DNA of 12,783 nt from an archaeon (GTDB lineage: Archaea; Nanobdellota; Nanobdellia; Woesearchaeales; GW2011-AR9), in contig JAGVMW010000038.1 in the NCBI GenBank assembly GCA_020053615.1, forward strand, positions 1 to 12,783, in the 5' to 3' direction. A model generated the notes under the pieces. It was not told the DNA's origin. It was given only the letters and a program-made list of their open reading frames with translations, and did no database searches. A program made the translations under genes and the position numbers. This document shows, one piece after another, positions 6,743 to 12,760 of this stretch. The stretch's first letter is position 1, and every line of letters begins with the position of its first letter.

Positions 6743-7852
6743 ATGAAAGAACACTTCCTCCGCCTGAAATACAGAACTTTTTGGTTATGGATGCATACAT
6801 TTATTGCTATTTTCGCCCTTTCTTTTGTTCCATTATTCCTGAGAGAGAATGGCTACAGTTTATCGGCAATCATCCTTTTTTACACGCTCCTGTGCTTAGG
6901 TGCGGTTCTCTTGCTGCCCTGGCTTAGCACATTCAACTTACGTCATTCTATTTTGTATGGTTATTTGTGTTATGCTGGAACTATGCTTGCACTTCTGTTT
7001 GGCAGCGGATTAACTTCTTATGTACTTTACATCGTCTTCGGAGCCGGAACGTTCGTCTTCTTCTGGATTCCATTCAATTATTTTTTCTTCAACACCACCC
7101 AAAAAGAAACCAGCGGTACCGATTCAGCTTTTTTCTTTAACTCCACTGCAATTTTAGGGGTGTTTGTGCCATTGTTAGGGGCGGCAATGATTAAAATTGG
7201 AGGATATTCCTGGCTGTTTGGATTGGCTTCTCTAGCTTACTTATTCTTAGGAGTTTATGTTTATTCCCGTCTTCCCAACGAAAACTTTACTTTCCACTTC
7301 CATGATTGTGTAACAGAATTCAAAGGGCTGAAAACAATTTCCTGCTTAGAAGGTTCTTTAGGATTCTTTCCGTGGATTATTTTAGGAATATATGCCCTGC
7401 TTTTCTTTGAAACAGCTTCCGCTTACGGCTATTTCCTAAGTTATCTAGGAATTATTGGATTAATTATTGCTCTTTTGGTGACGCACCATTCAGATAGAAA
7501 GCAGAAACGCTTAGGCTACCTGTTTCCATTATTTTTTCTTATGGCTGTTGCTATTATGATTATTTCATTAGTACATAGCACTACTTATTGGATTATCAAC
7601 GTAGGAATAATCTATCTTTTGAGCAATGTATCGATGCCTTTGCGCAGCGCAGTTTGTATGGATGTAAAGAAAGTTGATTTTGGATTCTGGAAAGCAAAAG
7701 AGTTCTTTACTAATATAGGTAGAGTAATTACTCTGGGAATTTCTGCGCTGTTCTTCTATTACCAATTATACTGGCCAGTGTTTGTGATGTATGGGTTGAT
7801 TGCATTGATTTATCCGTTTTTGGTGAAGTATAAGTTTAGGGAGATGAATTGA
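6743..7852 (+). CDS. MFS-like 12-TM transporter
   Basis: This 369-residue, very hydrophobic protein has about 12 predicted helices, near 13-33, 41-60, 68-88, 91-112, 132-151, 156-174, 208-225, 229-247, 258-277, 282-302, 326-341 and 343-362. The central hydrophilic loop (about 176-206) divides it into two six-helix halves. A short basic loop with DRKQKR (251-256) lies between helices 8 and 9, where MFS proteins carry a cytoplasmic basic turn. These features fit a compact major facilitator transporter; it is somewhat shorter than the usual 400 or more residues. The substrate cannot be inferred. It appears to be a single-gene unit, with its own promoter and another promoter immediately after it. 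An unrelated polytopic family is possible. Confidence 0.72.
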   Translation: MKEHFLRLKYRTFWLWMHTFIAIFALSFVPLFLRENGYSLSAIILFYTLLCLGAVLLLPWLSTFNLRHSILYGYLCYAGTMLALLFGSGLTSYVLYIVFGAGTFVFFWIPFNYFFFNTTQKETSGTDSAFFFNSTAILGVFVPLLGAAMIKIGGYSWLFGLASLAYLFLGVYVYSRLPNENFTFHFHDCVTEFKGLKTISCLEGSLGFFPWIILGIYALLFFETASAYGYFLSYLGIIGLIIALLVTHHSDRKQKRLGYLFPLFFLMAVAIMIISLVHSTTYWIINVGIIYLLSNVSMPLRSAVCMDVKKVDFGFWKAKEFFTNIGRVITLGISALFFYYQLYWPVFVMYGLIALIYPFLVKYKFREMN

Positions 7853-7871
7853 ACAAATTACCCCAGTATAA

Positions 7872-7880
7872 TTTATAAAA
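7872..7880 (+). promoter_or_regulatory. TATA box of the YkgJ-like gene (leaderless type)
   Basis: TTTATAAAA is centred 26 bases upstream of the ATG at 7902. The stretch between is pyrimidine-rich and has no Shine-Dalgarno, so transcription would start at or very near the start codon. Confidence 0.7.
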
Positions 7881-7901
7881 TACCCTCTCCTTTTTCTTTC
7901 C

Positions 7902-8708
7902 ATGACATCTCTACCACCAAAGACATCCAAACATCAAGAATTGATGAAATCCGTAGATGATTTTTTAAAAGATAAAGACAATTCTTCTCTACCATCTTTA
8001 GAAAACGGCAGGATGGAGTTCCAGCTTTACAAAGCAGCATTGGTCATGGATACGTTCCTATCGCGATTAGAAGAAGTTATTGAAGAGACTAAAGTCAAAG
8101 CAACAGAGGGAGGTATGCCCGTTACTTGCAGCAAAGGCTGTGATGCCTGCTGTTCTCAACCGATAAGCAGTTCTTTTTTTGAGGCGGTACTGATAAAATC
8201 GTATTTAGAAGTAAATCCGCCGGTAAAGGAACAATTTTTAGCGAGATATGATGCTTGGCGCTCCCGAATCGGCGACACCAAAGAGTATGACCAGATTTTG
8301 CAATCAGCAATCAGAGCATTAGTTGATGGAAGCAAAGATGTTTCTGACTATGTTCGTAATGCAGTAGACCATTTCAACCAAAGCGAAAAGATTAACTGTC
8401 CTTTTTTAGAAGAGCACAGCTGCTCAATTTACCCAGTTAGACCAGTAACTTGCAGACAACTCCTTTCTATTGATGATCCAGTTAAATGTCAAATCGGTGA
8501 GCAAGCCAGACTTTTAAGAGCGGGTGATATTGATGAATTAACTTATCGGAAATTACCTATTTTGTTAATGCATCTGGGAAGAAGTTTTGGCTTTCAGGGG
8601 ATTGTAAATTCGGTGCTGCCCATAACTACTTACGAGCTGATGAAGCATGGAGAGAAATATGTGGACCAAGTAATTCGTGATTGTGCTGTTCAGATGAAGA
8701 ATTATTAG
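7902..8708 (+). CDS. YkgJ-family Cys-cluster (zinc/iron-chelating) protein
   Basis: This 268-residue soluble protein has the Cys pattern of the YkgJ/CxxCxxCC family. C76-x3-C80-x2-C83-C84 (CSKGCDACC) comes first, then CPFLEEHSCSIYPVRPVTCR, giving C166, C174 and C184, with a further C196. The family is thought to bind a metal ion or an Fe-S cluster through these cysteines, and its cellular role is poorly known. The N-terminal 70 residues are charged and helical, including KSVDDFLKDKD. The 80-residue helical insertion between the two Cys groups and the long C-terminal tail make it larger than minimal family members. The promoter geometry indicates a leaderless mRNA. Downstream it converges on the TFS-like gene with a 52-base gap in which I see no clear terminator. 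Confidence 0.82.
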   Translation: MTSLPPKTSKHQELMKSVDDFLKDKDNSSLPSLENGRMEFQLYKAALVMDTFLSRLEEVIEETKVKATEGGMPVTCSKGCDACCSQPISSSFFEAVLIKSYLEVNPPVKEQFLARYDAWRSRIGDTKEYDQILQSAIRALVDGSKDVSDYVRNAVDHFNQSEKINCPFLEEHSCSIYPVRPVTCRQLLSIDDPVKCQIGEQARLLRAGDIDELTYRKLPILLMHLGRSFGFQGIVNSVLPITTYELMKHGEKYVDQVIRDCAVQMKNY

Positions 8709-8760
8709 AATCGTGTGTTATTCATTACAGAGATTACTATAACCAGTTACAGAAAGATTT

Positions 8761-9087
8761 CTACTTTACTTTTCCATCCAGCTGCTCTACAAAGCCGCAT
8801 TTGCCGCATTTCATCCGGAATATATTATCTTCATCACTATAATTACAGCTCATTTCAATTAATTCTGCTTTATCATATCCGCAACTTTGGCAGATATGGT
8901 CATGCACTGCTAAGATATTCTTAGAGTCAAGCACTTCAATACGTTTGCTTCCGTCAATGTTCTTTAATATCATCGTTTCGGAAGAAGTTTTGAGTTCAGG
9001 TTGAAGATGGCCTTGAGGGCATTTGAGCCATTTCCCATAGGGATTGCTTTCTGGGATTAATAAACTTCCGCAGGTGTGGCAGAACAT
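8761..9087 (-). CDS. tfs: Transcription factor S / RNA polymerase subunit M-like protein
   Basis: Taken from the ATG at 9087, the protein has 108 residues, close to the usual archaeal TFS length. The N-terminus MFCHTCGSLLIP resembles the N-terminal zinc ribbon of TFS/Rpb9 (C3, C6, then C23). The C-terminal ribbon has C66-x2-C69 and C94-x2-C97, with an acidic D85-E86 pair at the same distance from C94 as the catalytic DE of TFIIS/TFS. TFS reactivates stalled RNA polymerase by stimulating cleavage of the transcript's 3' end. Two deviations exist: the fourth ligand of the first ribbon is not in a CxxC (CPQGH instead), and the Arg that precedes the DE in TFIIS is missing. A longer frame to 9168 (TTG) would run through both promoters and is unlikely. 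Confidence 0.74.
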   Translation of the reverse strand: MFCHTCGSLLIPESNPYGKWLKCPQGHLQPELKTSSETMILKNIDGSKRIEVLDSKNILAVHDHICQSCGYDKAELIEMSCNYSDEDNIFRMKCGKCGFVEQLDGKVK

Positions 9088-9106
9088 CTTATTCTTGAAA
9101 TGAGAG

Positions 9107-9117
9107 TTATTTAAAAT
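9107..9117 (-). promoter_or_regulatory. TATA box of the TFS-like gene (leaderless type)
   Basis: On the minus strand, GTATTTTAAATAA is centred about 25 bases upstream of the ATG at 9087 and is preceded by a purine-rich GGGGAAA resembling a BRE. There is no Shine-Dalgarno. It lies within the 75-base divergent intergenic region. Confidence 0.65.
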
Positions 9118-9133
9118 ACTTTCCCCCACCACA

Positions 9134-9141
9134 TTTAAATA
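9134..9141 (+). promoter_or_regulatory. TATA box of the M50 protease gene (leaderless type)
   Basis: TTTAAATA is centred about 26 bases upstream of the ATG at 9163, with no Shine-Dalgarno between. It sits about 20 bases from the TATA box of the divergent TFS-like gene, so the two promoters are nearly back to back. Confidence 0.7.
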
Positions 9142-9162
9142 CCCCCATATAATTCTCAAGTT

Positions 9163-10314
9163 ATGCAAGCCTCACTTAAACTCTTCCGTATCTTCGGCAT
9201 AGATATTAAACTGCACTTTACATGGTGGTTTGTATTTCTGCTGTTAATATGGAGTCTTTCCACCGGATTCTTTCCACAGTTCTTTCCAGGATATCCTATT
9301 ACCACATATTATCTCATGGGCATAGTTGCATCTTTACTTTTATTCGTCTCAGTCCTGCTGCATGAACTAGCACATTCTTTAGTTGCTAAAGCCAAAAATA
9401 TTCCCGTAGAAAGTATCACCTTATTCTTTTTTGGAGGTGTAGCCGGAATAACCAAAGAAGATTTGAAGCCGAGTTCAGAATTACAGATGGCACTAGCTGG
9501 ACCCTTGTTCTCATTAGTGTTAGCCGGAATATTCTTATTAATCAACAAAACTATTGGAAATGGAATAATCGCTGCGGTAACTTTTTACTTATATCAACTA
9601 AATTTAATCTTAGCTATATTCAACTTAGTCCCAGCGTTCCCTTTAGATGGAGGCAGAGCTTTCCGCGCCATACTTTATTTGTATTACAAAGACCTAAAGA
9701 AAGCAACTAAGATAGCTGCTTATGGTGGAAAGTTCTTCGCGGGAGTGATGTTATTTCTAGGAATATTCGCTTTAATTGGTGGAGAGAGTAGCGGGTTGTG
9801 GTTTATCTTTTTAGGTGGATTTTTGTATGTCATCGCTAAAGCCAGTTATGAACAGGTAGTAATTAGAGAAGCGTTATCAAAAATTTATGTATTCGAGTTA
9901 ATAAGTAAAGCAACAACCATTTCACCAACCATGAAATTTTCGGAATTTGTAGAAAAGTACAAAAATATTACTGAAGATGCATTCGTAATAAGCGATAGTA
10001 AATTTGTAGGAATCTTAGATTTTAGAAGAATAGAACAAACTTCTCCGGAAGCCAGAGCTAAACTTCCGTTAAAACAATTAGCCAAACCATTATCCGCTAT
10101 CAAACATCTGCAAGCTAAAGATTCTGCGTATACTGCATATCGATTATTTTCAGAAGAGAATTTAGAGCTGCTGCCAATATATGAGAATAATAAGTTAAAA
10201 GGCTTTATTACTAATGGTAAGCTTATGCATCGCTTAGCCTGGAATTTAAAATATGGAGTTCATGATGATAAAAACAGAAATTCTAAAAATTCTGCAAAAG
10301 TTAACCGGACATAA
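9163..10314 (+). CDS. M50 site-2 metalloprotease with C-terminal CBS-like region
   Basis: This 383-residue intramembrane zinc protease carries the HExxH signature as HELAH (H67, E68, H71) in a hydrophobic helix, and the second motif NLVPAFPLDGGR (154-165), where D162 should be the third zinc ligand. Helices are visible near 18-38, 48-73, 108-128, 133-155, 190-206 and 210-225. The cytoplasmic C-terminal part (about 236-365) has two segments typical of CBS domains, ending VISDSKFVGILD and LLPIYENNKLKGFITNGKL, suggesting control by a nucleotide or other small ligand. This is the architecture of SpoIVFB/Rip-like group 3 site-2 proteases, which release membrane-tethered factors by regulated proteolysis; the substrate is unknown. 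The gene starts from a leaderless-type promoter, and its last 50 bases overlap the downstream gene. Confidence 0.9.
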   Translation: MQASLKLFRIFGIDIKLHFTWWFVFLLLIWSLSTGFFPQFFPGYPITTYYLMGIVASLLLFVSVLLHELAHSLVAKAKNIPVESITLFFFGGVAGITKEDLKPSSELQMALAGPLFSLVLAGIFLLINKTIGNGIIAAVTFYLYQLNLILAIFNLVPAFPLDGGRAFRAILYLYYKDLKKATKIAAYGGKFFAGVMLFLGIFALIGGESSGLWFIFLGGFLYVIAKASYEQVVIREALSKIYVFELISKATTISPTMKFSEFVEKYKNITEDAFVISDSKFVGILDFRRIEQTSPEARAKLPLKQLAKPLSAIKHLQAKDSAYTAYRLFSEENLELLPIYENNKLKGFITNGKLMHRLAWNLKYGVHDDKNRNSKNSAKVNRT

Positions 10315-11083
10315 ATTTGTAGAAGTAGTCCTGCAAGGTAATTCAGCCATAGATTCTGCCTTGTCTATTATCCCAAAAGATAAAATAATATTAATCCCTG
10401 AAGAAGGAGGATGGATTCATTACCATAAAGCACCAAAGAAGTTGGGATTAAAAATACTCGAAGTAAAGTGTGATGATGCCAAAATTAATTTAAATGATTT
10501 GAAACGTAAATTAACTTCTAATTCCTGCGATGTTTTTCTGTACCAGAACCCAGGCGGATATTTCGCTGAGCAGCCGATGAAAGAGATTTATGAATTGTGC
10601 CAGAAGCATAATTGTGTTGTGATTATGGATGTTTCAGGAGGAATTGGAACTGAATTATGTGACGGAAAGTTTGCAGACATCATAGTTGGAAGCTTCGGTG
10701 AATGGAAGCTGGTCGAAGCAAAAAAGGGAGGGTTTATTTCGTGCCAGAATAAAGGACTGTTTGACAAGGTTAAAAAGCACACTAAACCATTAACTGATGG
10801 AGTTAAACTAAACATTATCTTAACTAAATTACATGAGCTTCCAGAAAGAATTAAATTTTTATTAAGTAAAAGAGAAAAAATCATTCGGGACCTTAAAGAG
10901 TATGATATTATTCATCCCAAAGAGAAAGGATTTGTAGTGATAGTTAAGTATAAAGATGATACAGATAAGAGTAAAATTATTTCTTATTGTAAACAAAACT
11001 CACTTCCGTTCACTGAATGCCCGCGATATATCCGTCTGAATAAACCAGCTATTTCAATTGAAGTGAAGCAGCTACAGAATTAA
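10265..11083 (+). CDS. PLP-dependent aminotransferase-fold protein
   Basis: The start is uncertain: in-frame ATGs occur at 10253, 10262 and 10265. The last has GGAG 6 bases upstream and gives 272 residues, overlapping the protease gene by 50 bases. Fold type I PLP features are present. GNSAIDSAL (25-33) resembles the phosphate-binding turn region, and VVIMDVSGGIG (118-128) supplies the Asp that pairs with the pyridine nitrogen (D122). DIIVGSFGEWKLVEAKKGGFI (138-158) carries the probable Schiff-base Lys (K148) ahead of a KKGG turn. It is shorter than standard aminotransferases of about 380-400 residues, mainly in the small domain. It most resembles DegT- or class V-like members in outline. The substrate is unknown. 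Overlap with the protease gene suggests co-transcription. Confidence 0.68.
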   Translation: MIKTEILKILQKLTGHKFVEVVLQGNSAIDSALSIIPKDKIILIPEEGGWIHYHKAPKKLGLKILEVKCDDAKINLNDLKRKLTSNSCDVFLYQNPGGYFAEQPMKEIYELCQKHNCVVIMDVSGGIGTELCDGKFADIIVGSFGEWKLVEAKKGGFISCQNKGLFDKVKKHTKPLTDGVKLNIILTKLHELPERIKFLLSKREKIIRDLKEYDIIHPKEKGFVVIVKYKDDTDKSKIISYCKQNSLPFTECPRYIRLNKPAISIEVKQLQN

Positions 11084-11089
11084 AATATA

Positions 11090-11287
11090 TTACTCTCTTG
11101 CGCCAGATCCACGAACTAGATATAAATCACGAGTTCTACTTTGTGGATGATAATCTGCTACCGGCCTACGAGAATGATATTCTGGCGCGGTTATTGTCCC
11201 CAGCTCTGCTTTACTTCGTTCTCGAACCATGTCTTCAATTAGTCTTTCTGAACCATACACTCCTAAAGCTCTTAATGCAGCATACAT
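11090..11287 (-). CDS. Hypothetical 65-residue basic protein
   Basis: This minus-strand ORF runs from the ATG at 11287 to the TAA at 11090-11092. Its best support is a near-perfect Shine-Dalgarno: GGAGGT at 11295-11300, 7 bases from the start. The protein is hydrophilic and Arg-rich, with an N-terminal part likely to be helical (LIEDMVRERSKAEL) and a Tyr/Arg-rich C-terminus. It has no cysteine, no membrane segment and no family I recognise. It lies on the same strand as, and downstream of, the AbiE-type pair, separated from it by the interleaved inverted-repeat array, which would sit in its leader. A plus-strand ORF over the same bases (from TTG at 11098) lacks a ribosome site and is rejected. 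Confidence 0.55.
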   Translation of the reverse strand: MYAALRALGVYGSERLIEDMVRERSKAELGTITAPEYHSRRPVADYHPQSRTRDLYLVRGSGARE

Positions 11288-11294
11288 TTTATCT

Positions 11295-11300
11295 ACCTCC
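11295..11300 (-). promoter_or_regulatory. Shine-Dalgarno of the 65-residue ORF
   Basis: GGAGGT on the minus strand lies 7 bases before the ATG at 11287. It is the main evidence that this short ORF is translated. Confidence 0.7.
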
Positions 11301-11310
11301 TATCAATTTT

Positions 11311-11401
11311 ATAGTAAATCACAAAAGTAATGGAACATTACACCATGCGATTTACTATTTAGCGAATCTTGCAAATGTTCCATTATTAACGAGATTCGCT
11401 A
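11311..11401. repeat. Three interleaved inverted repeats (A-B-A'-C-B'-C')
   Basis: Arm A (11311-11320, ATAGTAAATC) is the exact reverse complement of A' (11349-11358). Arm C (11360-11371) pairs with C' (11390-11401) over 12 bases with one G-T. Between them, B (11328-11339, TAATGGAACATT) in the loop of A-A' is the exact reverse complement of B' (11374-11385) in the loop of C-C'. B is also part of a short palindrome (GTAATG-GAA-CATTAC, 11327-11341). As single-stranded nucleic acid this could fold into two hairpins joined by a 12-base loop-loop contact, or alternatively into a B-B' stem that excludes the others. C' extends 16 bases into the 3' end of the AbiEi-like gene, and the array ends about 10 bases before the Shine-Dalgarno of the 65-residue ORF. 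Confidence 0.85.
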
Positions 11402-11988
11402 TTAGTTAAAGCTGTTTTTATTCTATCTTTTGTTTTCTGAGGATATCTTCGGAGATAATTTTCTAATTTATCCCTGTTGATTTTCTTCCTAAGCACTTTC
11501 AAGATAGAGCGATCAATATTTTCATTAAAAATGATAAAGTCAATAAAAGTTTTCTCCAAGTCAGAATAAGGCAGATAGAAATCTCCTTCTTTAACCCACT
11601 CAAATCCAAAGAAATACTTTTTGTTTGTATTTCTCACCAGAATGTTTGTTCCTAAAACGTTTCTTATTCCTCTTCTAACTTTTTGCGGAGTTATAATTAC
11701 AGGTATAGTTTCCTGCTCCCATAGTCCAAAGTGACTTAAAGCGCTCTGCAAACCAAGATAAGCCGGCTTGAATGCAAAAACTGCCAGAGAACTTTCATTA
11801 TACTTAGAATAATATCCTTTTCCCACCTTATGAATTTTGCCTTTCTTCAACAAGTTAGAAATCATTAATTTAGCATAATTGCTCCTGCTTTTGTCAACTC
11901 TAACCATTCTTTCTATGGATTTAAAATCTACTACTAGGCTTTTCTCAAATAAGCGTTCAATTTTAGTTAAGTGAATTATTGTTCCCAT
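11386..11988 (-). CDS. abiEi: AbiEi-like winged-helix antitoxin
   Basis: This 200-residue protein has an N-terminal winged-helix-like part (about 1-62), with helices around FKSIERMVRVDKS and YAKLMISNLLKKGKIHKV and a wing (GKGYY). Next comes the segment AYLGLQSALSHFGLWEQ (76-92) with PVIITPQKVRRG, then YSDLEKTFIDFI (141-152). These are the marks of the AbiEi/COG5340 family, where the wHTH binds the operon promoter and the protein counters the partner nucleotidyltransferase. The start ATG lies inside the end of the upstream toxin gene (13-base overlap, different frame), so translation is probably coupled. Its stop TAA at 11386-11388 and last four codons lie inside the inverted-repeat array. Order is toxin first, the reverse of the classical bacterial operon. 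Confidence 0.78.
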   Translation of the reverse strand: MGTIIHLTKIERLFEKSLVVDFKSIERMVRVDKSRSNYAKLMISNLLKKGKIHKVGKGYYSKYNESSLAVFAFKPAYLGLQSALSHFGLWEQETIPVIITPQKVRRGIRNVLGTNILVRNTNKKYFFGFEWVKEGDFYLPYSDLEKTFIDFIIFNENIDRSILKVLRKKINRDKLENYLRRYPQKTKDRIKTALTNSESR

Positions 11989-12620
11989 TTTCTTTGTATA
12001 TAATTCATCATCTCTTTAGCTGAAGGCACAATCCCTTCCAGCAGAATTGTTTTCAGATTTTCTTCGTCAACTGGTTTTTTATAGTTCTTAATCAGTAATC
12101 CCATTTCTTTAATCTGTTTGAGGTGTTCAACGTTCTTTAATAAAAAGAAAACGTCCCACAAGTCTCTGATTTTTAATCTTTTCAAATAAGTGTTGATTTT
12201 TTCAGCCAAAAAAACTTCCGGTGTTAAGCTGTAAATTGAAATAAAATTGCCATCAGACATCTCATAATCACAGATAATTCCCCGAATTTTTTGAAAAGTC
12301 GCTTCTAGTCTAACTGAGGTTCTATCCAACTCTAGTTCAGAATAGATGCTGTTTTCGGATATTTTCTTCTTTTTTATCTCAAATCCGCGTCGTTTCAGGC
12401 TTTCAAATAATCGTTCGAGCTTTTCTTTGTCTTTTTGGAGATAAAAGTCTAAATCCTCTGAAAACCTCTTTCCAGAGTAGCACCGCCAGATGGCAGTTCC
12501 TCCATGTAAAACCGCTTTATTAAAGCAGGAATAAACTTCTTTAATGATTAAGTCTTGAGCTGAAGCTATCTTTCGGTGAACTTCTCGTTTCAGTCTTACT
12601 TGCAGGGGTATTTTTTCCAT
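11976..12620 (-). CDS. abiEii: AbiEii-like nucleotidyltransferase toxin
   Basis: Taken from the ATG at 12620, this 214-residue protein is an AbiEii/AbiGii-type nucleotidyltransferase. The core motif is VLHGGTAIWRCY (37-48) followed by KRFSEDLDFYL (51-61). This has the GG-T/S of the nucleotidyltransferase fold and the metal-binding D56-x-D58. Further family features are an LEATF strand, the YSLTPEVFLAEKI segment in which the lysine is conserved, and RDLWDVFFLL. AbiEii proteins transfer nucleotides to RNA targets and halt growth until countered by AbiEi; that activity here is inferred from the family. The frame extends upstream to 12779, but the extra 53 residues run through the TATA box and hairpins and are unlikely to be translated. 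No Shine-Dalgarno is visible at 12620, so the start is moderately certain. Confidence 0.8.
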   Translation of the reverse strand: MEKIPLQVRLKREVHRKIASAQDLIIKEVYSCFNKAVLHGGTAIWRCYSGKRFSEDLDFYLQKDKEKLERLFESLKRRGFEIKKKKISENSIYSELELDRTSVRLEATFQKIRGIICDYEMSDGNFISIYSLTPEVFLAEKINTYLKRLKIRDLWDVFFLLKNVEHLKQIKEMGLLIKNYKKPVDEENLKTILLEGIVPSAKEMMNYIQRKWEQ

Positions 12621-12661
12621 GTTGTAGGTGTTTGCTTGATTTATGCTGTTAACAAAAGATA

Positions 12662-12673
12662 TGTATTTATATA
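12662..12673 (-). promoter_or_regulatory. Promoter (TATA) of the AbiE-type pair
   Basis: On the minus strand TATATAAATACA is preceded by CGAAAGA, a BRE-like purine stretch. It is centred about 48 bases upstream of the toxin ATG at 12620, giving a leader of about 20 bases. A weaker CATAAATC near 12637-12644 would give a leaderless start. Confidence 0.6.
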
Positions 12674-12706
12674 TCTTTCGTTGATAAGGCACAGTCCAAA
12701 AAGTGA

Positions 12707-12725
12707 GTGATAGCACCATTATCAC
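12707..12725. repeat. Inverted repeat, 6-base stem
   Basis: GTGATA (12707-12712) and TATCAC (12720-12725) flank a 7-base gap. It is weak alone but is the first of three consecutive hairpins at the window end. Confidence 0.45.
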
Positions 12726-12729
12726 CACT

Positions 12730-12760
12730 GCCCAGAAAAATCGAGAGTGATTTTCTGGGC
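12730..12760. repeat. Inverted repeat, 12-base stem with one bulge
   Basis: GCCCAGAAAAATC (12730-12742) pairs with GATTTTCTGGGC (12749-12760). There is one extra A in the left arm and a loop of six bases (GAGAGT). Confidence 0.8.

Noticed and set aside
6739..6927. 62-residue frame overlapping the MFS-like gene start
   Set aside because: It is an out-of-frame shadow. The frame from 6743 encodes a coherent 12-helix membrane protein with a well-placed TATA box.
8715..8924. Plus-strand 69-residue frame after the YkgJ-like gene
   Set aside because: It starts at a weak codon without a ribosome site and lies opposite the zinc-ribbon codons of the TFS-like gene.
9088..9168. TTG-initiated N-terminal extension of the TFS-like protein
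   Set aside because: It crosses both divergent promoters, and the zinc ribbon starts right at the internal ATG (MFCHTCG).
11098..11409. Plus-strand 103-residue frame from TTG
   Set aside because: It has no Shine-Dalgarno and no TATA at the right distance, and it runs through the inverted-repeat array and into abiEi. The opposite-strand ORF has a strong ribosome site.
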